Below, in pieces: positions 49,824 to 58,288 of a DNA stretch of 64,000 nucleotides. The notes below the pieces were generated by a model. That model did no database searches, had not been told where the DNA came from, and saw nothing but the letters and a program-made list of their open reading frames with translations. Within the stretch, counting starts at the first letter, position 1; the number at the start of each line of letters is the position of its first letter. The DNA is from Aphodousia faecalis (GTDB lineage: Bacteria > Pseudomonadota > Gammaproteobacteria > Burkholderiales > Burkholderiaceae_F). A program made the translations under genes and the position numbers. Location: contig DVGM01000009.1 of NCBI GenBank assembly GCA_018712705.1, forward strand, positions 7,784 through 71,783, read 5' to 3'.

Positions 49824-51062
49824 TTAGTGAACCGTCACCTTAGCCCATTTACGCTTACCAACTTGAATGGTATATGTGCCAACCTTAAGCTTTAATCCGC
49901 GGTCGGTTACGCGGTCTCCATTGACGCGAACACCCCCTTGGTCAACGTTACGGTTTGCTTCGCCGACGCTGGGCACCATGCCGGCTTCCTTAATGAGCTT
50001 ACCGATGCCGATCTCGCCATCCACAGCGGCTACATTGACTTCCGGGATTTCCGATGGCATTTCGCCAGCGCGGAATCGGTTATTAAATTCCACCTCTGCA
50101 GCATCTGCGTCAGCGCTCGTGTGGAAACGCTCAACAATTTCTTTAGCTAAAAGGACCTTGGCTTCGCGAGGGTTGCGACCATTGGCACACTCATTTTTCA
50201 GCGTTTCAATTTCGCTGTTGCTCTTTAAGCTCAAAAGGTCATACCAATTCCACATCAAGTCGTCCGAAATACTCATCACCTTGCCAAACATATCATTCGG
50301 CGTATCGGTGATACCGATGTAGTTGTGCTTGGACTTACTCATCTTGTTGACGCCATCCAGACCGACAAGCAAGGGCATGGTCAAAATGCACTGGGGCTCT
50401 TGATCATATTGGCGTTGTAATTCGCGACCGACAAGAAGATTGAAGCGTTGATCCGAACCACCTAATTCCATATCAGCTTTCAAAGCCACGCTGTCGTAAC
50501 CTTGCATGAGCGGATACAAAAGTTCATGCATGGCAATCGGAGCCTGCTCGGCATAGCGCTTGGCAAAATCATCGCGCTCAAGCAAGCGTGCCAATGTATA
50601 GCGAGAGGCCAGCTTGATCATATCGGTAGCCGTCATCTTGTCGCTCCATTCGGAGTTGTAACGGATTTCCGTCTTTTCGCGATCCAAAATAAGGCTTGCC
50701 TGATCCAAGTAAGTCTTAGCATTGACTTCAATTTGTTCGCGGGAAAGGGGCGGACGGGTCACGTTGCGGCCTGAAGGGTCACCGATAGCGGCCGTGAAGT
50801 CTCCGATCAAGAAAATAACGGTGTGGCCCAAATCTTGCAATTGACGCAATTTATTCAACACAACCGTGTGACCGATATGAATATCCGGAGCTGTGGGGTC
50901 CAAACCGAGCTTGCAGCGCAAAGGCGTTCCCGTCGCCTGCGAGCGAGCCAGCTTTTGCTCAAGATCCGATTCAATCAAAAGCGTGTCAACGCCGCGCTTA
51001 ATGGTTGCCATGGCCTCCTTGACCTGCTCGGTCACAGGATATTTTTGTTCAGTTTCGCTCAT
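49824..51062 (-). CDS. tyrS: tyrosyl-tRNA synthetase
   Basis: A 412-residue class I aminoacyl-tRNA synthetase. HIGH is at residues 62-65 and KMSKS at 240-244, with GDFTAAIGDPSGRN and the tyrosine pocket between them. The last 65 residues form an S4 RNA-binding domain (NRNVDQGGVRVNGDRV). The form is the TyrRS group common in Betaproteobacteria (near 410 residues). No Shine-Dalgarno is visible. It is divergent from the M23 peptidase gene, a conserved arrangement in this class. Confidence 0.97.
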   Translation of the reverse strand: MSETEQKYPVTEQVKEAMATIKRGVDTLLIESDLEQKLARSQATGTPLRCKLGLDPTAPDIHIGHTVVLNKLRQLQDLGHTVIFLIGDFTAAIGDPSGRNVTRPPLSREQIEVNAKTYLDQASLILDREKTEIRYNSEWSDKMTATDMIKLASRYTLARLLERDDFAKRYAEQAPIAMHELLYPLMQGYDSVALKADMELGGSDQRFNLLVGRELQRQYDQEPQCILTMPLLVGLDGVNKMSKSKHNYIGITDTPNDMFGKVMSISDDLMWNWYDLLSLKSNSEIETLKNECANGRNPREAKVLLAKEIVERFHTSADADAAEVEFNNRFRAGEMPSEIPEVNVAAVDGEIGIGKLIKEAGMVPSVGEANRNVDQGGVRVNGDRVTDRGLKLKVGTYTIQVGKRKWAKVTVH

Positions 51063-51186
51063 AGATTTTTTACAAAAAAATTACATAAAAAAACAGAATA
51101 TTCAATCGGTCTCATGGAGTAATTCGGGTAAAATTAGTGCCGTTTTCCGATTGCGTATCGGCTTATTGTAACCAATCAATCCTCTA

Positions 51187-52653
51187 ATGTCTGCGCCCAG
51201 TATCCTTGCTAAGAATTTACGTACCGTTGGCCAAGGCTTATGCCTTGTCGCCCGCGGCTGCGCTCGCTCGTGGGATCGGGTTGCTAAAAGCCCATACAGA
51301 CGCTTGGTTTTAGGTATCACTTTCGGTATTTTGCCCGCTTCTGTCGCTATCGCTACCTATTCGGCCTATCCGTCCGATGATGAACAAATGGCAAGAAGCC
51401 TGCAAACGGAAATTGTCGCTCCGCTTCCCATTCCCTCAATTGCGGACCAAATCACCGTTGTAACCACGCATAGTGCTGTAACAACACATACGACAATGAT
51501 CCGAGTCAACGATACGCTCGGAGCTATTTTCTCTAGATTAAATATTGAAGATGCGGCACTGCAGCGCTTCATTCGCGGCCAGACATTAGCTCAGCCGCTT
51601 TCGACACCGCGTGAGGGTGTTTATGTACAGGCAAAGGTGACAGCCGACAAGAAAGCTCAGACTCTGAAGATTTTCTTAGAAAGCCGTTCTGCCAATCAAA
51701 AGAATTCCGTCGTCACAATCTCTCGCAGAGGCGAGCGTTTTGTTATCAACTCAGCTCCCTTCGTTTATGAAACGCAACAAGCGATGAGTGCCGGACTCGT
51801 TGATAAGTCACTTATTGAATCTGCCAAAGCTGTCGGTGTCCCTAGTGAAATTGCAGAAAAAATGCCCCTGGCGTTTGAGCGTGCAATCAACAACGGCCTG
51901 GATATTTCAAAAGGCGATGACTTCCGCGTTATCTATGAGCGGCAGTTCCTTGAAGGAGACTTTGTCAGAAACGGGAAAATTTTGGCTGTTTCTGTGACCC
52001 ATCAAGGCAAAACATACGAAAGTTTCTGGGCCGATGATGGCACAAGAAACGGCGGGTTCTATAGCCTAGACGGGACCTCCAACCGTACAACCTTTATCCG
52101 CGTTCCCGTTGAAGGCGCACGGGTGACTTCAAGCTTTATGCCAATGAGACGTCACCCCGTGACGGGCGTGCTTCGTCCTCACCAAGGGACTGACTTCGGC
52201 GCTCCCCGAGGTAATAAGATTTTTGCCGCTGCCGACGGCGTTATTTCCAGACGCTCCTTTGATAAGCGCGGTTTCGGCAACTACCTCATGATCAAACATG
52301 ATGATTCACGCACAACGCTGTACGGCCATATGTCCCGAATTGCCGATGGCATGAAGGTCGGCGTTCCCGTTAAACGCGGACAGGTTATCGGCTATGTCGG
52401 AGCCACAGGCTTGGCGACCGGTCCTCACCTTCACTATGAATTGCGTGTTAATAACCGTCAGGTCAATCCGTTGAAAACAAGTATTCCGGATAAAGAACAT
52501 CTGACGAACGAAGAAAAACATAAACTTCTAGCCTCCGCCCGTCCTCTGACGGCTCGACTGGCTATGCTTAACCGTATTCAATCCGTTAAACCGCTGACAC
52601 CGAGGGAAGCGGTTGCTAAAGAAGAAAGCACCCCGGAACAACCCAGGTCATAA
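51187..52653 (+). CDS. M23 family peptidoglycan metallopeptidase
   Basis: A 488-residue membrane-anchored endopeptidase. One transmembrane segment lies at about residues 40-60, the rest is periplasmic. The C-terminal M23 (LytM) domain has the zinc motifs HQGTD (His332, Asp336) and HLH (His414, His416), all intact, so it should be active. A LysM-like/OapA-like region at about 95-180 precedes it, similar to MepM. It would cleave peptide cross-links to allow wall growth. anmK starts one base after its stop, linking wall cleavage to anhydro-muropeptide recycling. Confidence 0.93.
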   Translation: MSAPSILAKNLRTVGQGLCLVARGCARSWDRVAKSPYRRLVLGITFGILPASVAIATYSAYPSDDEQMARSLQTEIVAPLPIPSIADQITVVTTHSAVTTHTTMIRVNDTLGAIFSRLNIEDAALQRFIRGQTLAQPLSTPREGVYVQAKVTADKKAQTLKIFLESRSANQKNSVVTISRRGERFVINSAPFVYETQQAMSAGLVDKSLIESAKAVGVPSEIAEKMPLAFERAINNGLDISKGDDFRVIYERQFLEGDFVRNGKILAVSVTHQGKTYESFWADDGTRNGGFYSLDGTSNRTTFIRVPVEGARVTSSFMPMRRHPVTGVLRPHQGTDFGAPRGNKIFAAADGVISRRSFDKRGFGNYLMIKHDDSRTTLYGHMSRIADGMKVGVPVKRGQVIGYVGATGLATGPHLHYELRVNNRQVNPLKTSIPDKEHLTNEEKHKLLASARPLTARLAMLNRIQSVKPLTPREAVAKEESTPEQPRS

Positions 52654-52654
52654 G

Positions 52655-53752
52655 ATGAGCAGGCGATCGGACATTTTCATTGGTTTGATGTCTGGAACGA
52701 GCCTTGACGGCGCCGACGCGGTGGCTTGCCAATTCAAGGCTGACCGAGTTCAATTTCTCGGGCACGAACACTTGTCTTACAACCTCTCACTGCGAAAAGC
52801 TCTTTTATCGCTTTTAACATCCGGGTCCGATGAAATTAATCGGTGCGGCCAAACGGCCATTCAATTGGCTCACTTTTACGCACAAGTGGTCAAGCGCTTG
52901 TTAGCCAAACTTAATCTCACTCCTCAGGATATCGCCGCCATAGGAGTTCACGGACAAACCATTCGCCATTGCCCGCAATTAGGGTTTACTGTGCAGCTGA
53001 ATAATCCGGCCTTACTAGCAGAACTCACCAACATTGATGTCATCGCTGACTTCAGAAGTCGGGATATGGCCGCAGGGGGCGAAGGTGCGCCGCTTGTCCC
53101 CGCCTTTCACGCCTGTATATTCTCCGGCGACTCACCTCGAGCCATTGTCAACATCGGCGGCATTGCCAATGTGACCTTATTAAAAGGAAAGACTGTCTTA
53201 GGTTTTGACTGTGGCCCAGGCAACACATTGATGGATGTGTGGGTACAAAAACACTGCGGACTGCTTTTCGATGAAAACGGACGTTGGGCTTCGAAGGGCA
53301 AGATTGTTGGCGCGTTACTTGAAGCGTGTCTGACAGATCTTTACTTCAAACGCAAACCGCCGAAGAGTACCGGTCGAGAATATTTCAACGAAAACTGGCT
53401 TCTGGAGCGCTTTCCTTTGCTCCCGTCGCTTAATCCTGAAGATGTTCAGCGCACCCTGATTGCCCTGACCGCTCAAGGTATTCTCTCTGCTATCGCGCAA
53501 ACGCAGCCTGATACGAAAGAACTTTTTGTCTGCGGAGGCGGAGCGCTTAATCCTTTGCTGATGCAGGAGTTGCAAAAAGGACCTTATGGCGTCTTCAGCA
53601 CCTCTGTTTTAGGCGTTGACCCCATGCATGTTGAATCCATGGCTTTTGCCTGGCTTGCCTATCGTTTCGCCAATAAAAAAGCCGGGAATCTCCCGGCTGT
53701 TACGCGAGCTCGAGGCGAGCGCATCTTAGGCGCGCTCTACCCGGCTTACTAA
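52655..53752 (+). CDS. anmK: anhydro-N-acetylmuramic acid kinase
   Basis: A 365-residue kinase that opens and phosphorylates 1,6-anhydroMurNAc from recycled wall fragments. The N-terminal phosphate motif GLMSGTSLDGADAV, the VHGQTIRHCP segment, the catalytic Asp region DFRSRDMAAGGEGAPLVPAFH, and NIGGIANVT/GFDCGPGNTLMD are typical. ATG at 52655 follows the M23 gene stop by one base, with AGG just inside that gene. It is convergent with erpA; their stop codons overlap. Confidence 0.96.
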   Translation: MSRRSDIFIGLMSGTSLDGADAVACQFKADRVQFLGHEHLSYNLSLRKALLSLLTSGSDEINRCGQTAIQLAHFYAQVVKRLLAKLNLTPQDIAAIGVHGQTIRHCPQLGFTVQLNNPALLAELTNIDVIADFRSRDMAAGGEGAPLVPAFHACIFSGDSPRAIVNIGGIANVTLLKGKTVLGFDCGPGNTLMDVWVQKHCGLLFDENGRWASKGKIVGALLEACLTDLYFKRKPPKSTGREYFNENWLLERFPLLPSLNPEDVQRTLIALTAQGILSAIAQTQPDTKELFVCGGGALNPLLMQELQKGPYGVFSTSVLGVDPMHVESMAFAWLAYRFANKKAGNLPAVTRARGERILGALYPAY

Positions 53753-54123
53753 ACAGAAAAAGATGAACCGCAGCCGCAGGTTGTCACGGCATTAGGATTG
53801 CGGATAACAAACTGCGCTCCCGTCAAATCTTCCTTGAAATCAATTTCTGCACCGACAAGGTATTGATAACTCAAGGAGTCAATTAAGAGCGTCACTCCAT
53901 CCTTAACCATTTTGGCATCATCTTCGTTTTCTTTTTCATCGAATTGAAAGCCATACTGGAAACCTGCGCAACCGCCGCCTTGCACGAATACACGCAGTTT
54001 CAGATTGTCATTGCCTTCTTCTTCAATCAGGCTTTTAACCTTTGCTACCGCCGCATCGGTAAAGTGAATGGGATCCGGAGCCAAATTTGTTTGTGTGTTG
54101 TCTTGCATAGTGATTTCGTCCAT
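53749..54123 (-). CDS. erpA: iron-sulfur cluster insertion protein ErpA
   Basis: A 124-residue A-type Fe-S carrier. The three conserved cysteines are Cys52 (GGGCAGF), Cys116 and Cys118 (CGCGSSF). It delivers [4Fe-4S] clusters to target enzymes. The first 15-20 residues before DPIHFTDAA are variable. ATG at 54123 is used; an ATG five codons later is possible. It lies next to anmK as in many Betaproteobacteria. The two genes share four bases at their 3' ends. Confidence 0.94.
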   Translation of the reverse strand: MDEITMQDNTQTNLAPDPIHFTDAAVAKVKSLIEEEGNDNLKLRVFVQGGGCAGFQYGFQFDEKENEDDAKMVKDGVTLLIDSLSYQYLVGAEIDFKEDLTGAQFVIRNPNAVTTCGCGSSFSV

Positions 54124-54176
54124 CAGAAAACCTGTTGATTATACGTTTTTTAACACGTCATTTTTGTTGCGAAACG

Positions 54177-55067
54177 TTATCCTTCCAGTCCAACCAGTAT
54201 CACACCTAAAGTCATCCCGATCACCCCGGCCAGACGTGTCACTGACAAGCGCTCACGCAAAAGTAAGCCGCCCAAGACTACCCCAATCATCATGCCGACT
54301 TCTCGGCTCGGGGCCACATAAGCAAGCGGAGCAATGGTCATGGCATAAAGCACCAGAATATAGGCTAAGGGAGAGCCCACGGTGACCACTGCTAAAGCCT
54401 TTTGCAAACGCGGTGTGGTGAGAATCTCTTTTGATTCTGCCTTCCAATTGGCATGCATCATAATAAAGGGGGCAAAGACGATCGCCCGCACCGCAATCGA
54501 TGGGAAATAAAAACTCAAAGGCGTAAGCCCCGTTTCTTGCTGCACGGCCCAAGCATCACAAAATGAATACCCGGCAATAAAACAGCCCGTCAAGAACCCC
54601 CAAAATATTCCTGCGCGAATACGAAGATCCTGCGTTTGCTTATCTTGCTTGTGCGGCATCGCTAGAAGCACAATGGAGGCCAAAATCAAAGCAATGCCAA
54701 TCCACCCCCAAAAAGAGGGTCTGTCACCCAAAATCAACACTGCACATAAAACAGTAATCAACGGGCCGGTTCCGCGTGCTGTCGGGTAAACAATGGAGTA
54801 GTCCGACTTTTTGTAGCCTATCTGCAAAACTTGTCCGTAGATAACGTGAATGGGCGCAGACAGTGCGATGACTAGCCAACCGGTCGGAGTGATATTGGTG
54901 AGCGCTTGCGGATCGTAGATGAAAAGCGCCGGAACGGTAATGACCCCCGTGATGATATAAACCAACCACCAAAAAGGTCGGGTGGCGTTGGCTTTCTTAA
55001 GGAAATAATTCCAAGTTGCGTGCACAAGTGCCGCTGTCAACACCAGTGTCAGTGCCGTTAAAGACAT
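54177..55067 (-). CDS. EamA/DMT family transporter
   Basis: A 296-residue inner-membrane protein with about ten hydrophobic helices and two EamA-like repeats (about 3-135 and 153-290). A segment YSIVYPTARGTGPLI in repeat 1 and APLAYVAPSREVGMMIG in repeat 2 mark the internal duplication. The drug/metabolite transporter superfamily moves small metabolites; no substrate can be given. It lies downstream of rpsI on the same strand but behind the rpsI terminator, so it has its own expression. Confidence 0.85.
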   Translation of the reverse strand: MSLTALTLVLTAALVHATWNYFLKKANATRPFWWLVYIITGVITVPALFIYDPQALTNITPTGWLVIALSAPIHVIYGQVLQIGYKKSDYSIVYPTARGTGPLITVLCAVLILGDRPSFWGWIGIALILASIVLLAMPHKQDKQTQDLRIRAGIFWGFLTGCFIAGYSFCDAWAVQQETGLTPLSFYFPSIAVRAIVFAPFIMMHANWKAESKEILTTPRLQKALAVVTVGSPLAYILVLYAMTIAPLAYVAPSREVGMMIGVVLGGLLLRERLSVTRLAGVIGMTLGVILVGLEG

Positions 55068-55115
55068 TTTTTAGACAAATAAAAAAAGCAATTTCGCTAT
55101 TGTACGCCTACGAAA

Positions 55116-55141
55116 AAGGCCCTCCAACTTTGGAGAGCCTT
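55116..55141 (-). terminator. terminator of the rplM-rpsI operon
   Basis: Stem of AAGGCCCTCCAA paired with TTGGAGAGCCTT (one mismatch); on the minus strand TTTTT follows. A second strong hairpin, CAATCCCGC/GCGGGATTG at 55150-55172, precedes it. Confidence 0.8.
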
Positions 55142-55196
55142 TCTGTTGCCAATCCCGCTTGAGGCGGGATTGAAGCAATTTGCAATCGTAAAACGA

Positions 55197-55589
55197 TTAG
55201 CGCTTGGAGAATTGCTTACGGCGACGGGCCTTGCGAAGACCGACCTTCTTACGTTCGACTTCGCGAGCGTCACGGGTCACGAAGCCCGCGGCGGACAACT
55301 GGGCCTTCAAGCCTTCGTCGTAGTCAATCAAAGCGCGGGTAATGCCGTGACGCACAGCGCCGGCTTGACCCGTTTCACCACCGCCACGCACGTTGACCAT
55401 CACGTCAAACGTTTCAACGTTTTCGGTGAGTTCCAACGGTTGCATCACGACCATACGGCCGGTTTCACGGTGGAAGTATTCATTCAAAGGACGACCGTTG
55501 ATCACGATCTTGCCGGAACCACGCTTAATAAAGACGCGGGCCACGGAGCTCTTGCGACGGCCGGTGCCGTAATTGTAATTGCCGATCAT
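55197..55589 (-). CDS. rpsI: 30S ribosomal protein S9
   Basis: A 130-residue ribosomal protein of exact usual length. GTGRRKSSVARVF near the start and the very basic C-terminus GLRKARRRKQFSKR, which reaches the P-site tRNA, are diagnostic. It follows rplM by 12 bases, in the universal L13-S9 order. Codon use is strongly biased, giving a long false open frame on the opposite strand. Confidence 0.98.
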   Translation of the reverse strand: MIGNYNYGTGRRKSSVARVFIKRGSGKIVINGRPLNEYFHRETGRMVVMQPLELTENVETFDVMVNVRGGGETGQAGAVRHGITRALIDYDEGLKAQLSAAGFVTRDAREVERKKVGLRKARRRKQFSKR

Positions 55590-55601
55590 GCCGAATCCTT
55601 A

Positions 55602-56030
55602 TTAGATGTCGAGGTTCTTAGGTTGTTGAGCCGTATGCGGATGTTCTTCACCAGCATAGATCTTCAACTTCTTAATCATGGCGTAGCCCAAGGGTCCCTT
55701 CGGGAGCATGCCCTTAACAGCGATTTCAAGGGCGCGGCCCGGGTGGCGTTGTTGCATCTTTTCGAAAGTCGTTTCGATGATACCGCCAGGATAACCCGTG
55801 TGGCGATAGTAACGCTTGTTCTTAGCCTTATCGCCACTCATCTTCATCTTGGAAGCGTTGATCACAACGATGAAATCGCCCGTATCAACGTGCGGCGTGT
55901 ATTCAGGCTTGTGCTTGCCACGCAAACGGGCAGCAATTTCAGCAGCGAGGTGACCGACGATCTTATCGGTAGCGTCAACCACGTACCATTCGCGAGTCAC
56001 TTCGAGCGGCTTAGCCGAGAAGGTCTTCAT
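55602..56030 (-). CDS. rplM: 50S ribosomal protein L13
   Basis: A 142-residue ribosomal protein of exact usual length. It starts MKTFSAKPLEVTREWYVVDA and carries the signature around VKGMLPKGPLGYAMIKKLKIYAG-like residues 105-127. GGTGAAT precedes the ATG. First gene of the rplM-rpsI operon. Confidence 0.98.
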   Translation of the reverse strand: MKTFSAKPLEVTREWYVVDATDKIVGHLAAEIAARLRGKHKPEYTPHVDTGDFIVVINASKMKMSGDKAKNKRYYRHTGYPGGIIETTFEKMQQRHPGRALEIAVKGMLPKGPLGYAMIKKLKIYAGEEHPHTAQQPKNLDI

Positions 56031-56332
56031 TATTCATTCACCTATCAATGAAAACACACGACATTTTCATTCAAGTCGCGCGCAAACGGATTGTCGCTTA
56101 AGGCCGCAAGCACCAGCGACAGAGTCCAAAAATTCGTTTCCCGTTAATTCAAAAAGGCGACAGAGAAACACCTATTGAAATAACAAGGGTTGGGATTTTA
56201 CCTAAAAAATTGAAGAAAAACAAACCTGTTAGACGTCCACGAGCCAAAATCTTTGAACACCCAAAAGACCACAGATAAGCCCCTTAAACGAAGCCTACAA
56301 AATCAATTTGTAGACTTCGTGGACGGACTTTG
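56031..56332. other. intergenic region between pyrG and rplM
   Basis: About 300 bases. It holds the rplM promoter region, not resolved, and a strong hairpin at 56289-56319 (CGAAG-CTACAAA stem, one mismatch) that lies 14 bases past the pyrG stop and probably ends its transcript, although the T run is poor. No gene is seen. Confidence 0.6.
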
Positions 56333-57964
56333 TTATTTGGCAGTCTCGCGGTAATTAAGAGCGGCCTTCACAAACGCTTCAAAAAGCGGATGCCCGAAAC
56401 GCGGCGTTGAAGTGAATTCCGGATGAAACTGCACACCAAAAAAGAACGGATGGTCGGGCAGCTCCATCATTTCCGGTAAATGCTCCCCTGGCGTGCAGGC
56501 GGAAATCACCATTCCCGAGGCCTCAAACTGGGAAACGTAAGCATTGTTGACTTCATAACGATGCCGATGACGCTCTCCCACCACATCTCCGTAGATTTCG
56601 TAAGCGAGCGTTCCCTTTTTTACCGGGACTTCCTGCTTACCCAAACGCATCGTTCCACCTAAATTGCTTTCCTCACTGCGTTTTTGCACGGCGCCTTCCC
56701 GATCTGTCCACTCTGTAATCAAGGAAACAACCGGATGCGGCGTATCGGGGTTCAGTTCTGTTGAGTTGGCTTGATTCAATCCGCAAACATGCCGGGCAAA
56801 TTCAATCACGGCCAATTGCATTCCAAGACAAATACCCAGATAGGGAATCTTATTCACACGCGCATATTCAATAGCTCGAATCATACCTTCAGTGCCACGC
56901 TTTCCAAATCCGCCCGGCACCAAAATAGCGTCCATGCCTTTGAGCTTATCTGTGCCTTTTTCTTCAATTTCCGTTGCATCCACAAAAATGCGATTCACCC
57001 GTGTGTGAGTATGGATTCCTGCATGCAAAAGCGCTTCGTTCAAACTCTTGTAGCTATCGGCATAGTCAACATATTTTCCTACCAGCGCGATATTGACTTC
57101 GTGTTGAGGATTTTGTAATTCTTCGCAAATTTTCACCCAAGCAGAAAGGTCTGCTGATTTGGATTGATCTAATCCGAGCCGTTTGCAAATAATCTCATCG
57201 AGATGCTGCTCATGCAACATCAGCGGCACTTCATAAATTGTTTTAGCATCCCAAACGCTGATAACGTGATCAACCGGCAAATTGGCAAAGAGGGCAATTT
57301 TGGCTCTTTCATTCTCGGGAATAGGGCGATCCGCGCGACACAAAAGGACATCGGGATAAACGCCCTCTTCCCGAAGCTTTTGCACTGAATGCTGGGTCGG
57401 TTTGGTCTTTAGCTCACCTGCGGCCGCAATCCAGGGGCAAAGCGTTAAATGAACAAAGCAGCTGTTTTCACGCCCTACCTGTAAACTAAGCTGTCGAACC
57501 GCTTCAACAAAGGGGAGCGATTCAATATCTCCGACCGTTCCGCCGATTTCGACAACAGCAATATCGGCACTGCCCGCTCCTCGCTTCACAAATTCCTGGA
57601 TTTCGTTAGTTACATGCGGGATAACTTGCACGGTCTTACCCAAATATTCCCCGCGGCGTTCTTTGCGCAAAACGCTCTCATAGATCTGACCGCTCGTGAA
57701 ATTATTGGCCTTGTGCATTTTGGCTGAAATAAAGCGCTCATAATGCCCCAAATCCAAATCGGTTTCCGCTCCGTCCTCGGTTACAAACACCTCTCCGTGC
57801 TGAAAGGGACTCATGGTGCCCGGATCTACATTTAAGTAAGGATCCATTTTGATCATGGTGACGCGATAACCGCGCGATTCCAAAATGGCAGCTAGAGATG
57901 CGGCGGCCACACCTTTGCCTAAAGAAGACACAACGCCGCCTGTGACAAATACGTATTTGGTCAT
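56333..57964 (-). CDS. pyrG: CTP synthase
   Basis: A 543-residue glutamine-dependent enzyme that makes CTP from UTP. The N-terminal amidoligase domain begins MTKYVFVTGGVVSSLGKG with the P-loop and has DPYLNVDPGTMSPFQHGEV. The C-terminal class I amidotransferase domain has the nucleophile Cys in GICLGMQ and the His-Glu pair in VQFHPEF. Length and ends match the family. GGAT precedes the ATG. It is a single gene here; the eno/kdsA genes that often follow it are not present. Confidence 0.98.
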   Translation of the reverse strand: MTKYVFVTGGVVSSLGKGVAAASLAAILESRGYRVTMIKMDPYLNVDPGTMSPFQHGEVFVTEDGAETDLDLGHYERFISAKMHKANNFTSGQIYESVLRKERRGEYLGKTVQVIPHVTNEIQEFVKRGAGSADIAVVEIGGTVGDIESLPFVEAVRQLSLQVGRENSCFVHLTLCPWIAAAGELKTKPTQHSVQKLREEGVYPDVLLCRADRPIPENERAKIALFANLPVDHVISVWDAKTIYEVPLMLHEQHLDEIICKRLGLDQSKSADLSAWVKICEELQNPQHEVNIALVGKYVDYADSYKSLNEALLHAGIHTHTRVNRIFVDATEIEEKGTDKLKGMDAILVPGGFGKRGTEGMIRAIEYARVNKIPYLGICLGMQLAVIEFARHVCGLNQANSTELNPDTPHPVVSLITEWTDREGAVQKRSEESNLGGTMRLGKQEVPVKKGTLAYEIYGDVVGERHRHRYEVNNAYVSQFEASGMVISACTPGEHLPEMMELPDHPFFFGVQFHPEFTSTPRFGHPLFEAFVKAALNYRETAK

Positions 57965-58174
57965 TTGTCAATCCTTTCGGAAAAGTATCAAACCAACCGT
58001 CGATTTTAGTAACCGAAAAAAGTAAAACGCCACATCGCCACTGACTATTTTTGAGTTCCCTAACTATTTTGTTTTAAGCACTTCATCCCATTTAAAACAA
58101 CCGTGTTATGCAATAAGAAAATCGGTTATCTCAACTATCAAATACTCTCAAGCAATCCTTCTTTTTTCACAGAT

Positions 58175-58214
58175 TTGTAATCCTTCTGACATCTTTTTCA
58201 AACAGTTCTGTCAT
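58175..58214 (+). promoter_or_regulatory. PHO-box cluster upstream of phosphate transporter
   Basis: TTGTAAT (58175) and CTGACAT (58186) are separated by 4 bp, an 11-bp period, as in PhoB boxes (CTGTCAT-N4-CTGTAAT/CAT). A perfect CTGTCAT follows at 58208, 22 bp further and so in phase. It lies 75 bases before the transporter start. The rest of the 324-base gap to pyrG shows no gene. Confidence 0.6.
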
Positions 58215-58288
58215 TTTGTAAGCGCATACTGCCGCCAACTGCACTTGTGTGTTCACTCTTATTTTGTTCAGATAACGACGTTTTTATC

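Noticed and set aside
55146..56051. 301-codon plus-strand open frame
   Set aside because: Antisense to both rpsI and rplM, with low-complexity His/Thr/Ala content typical of shadow frames.
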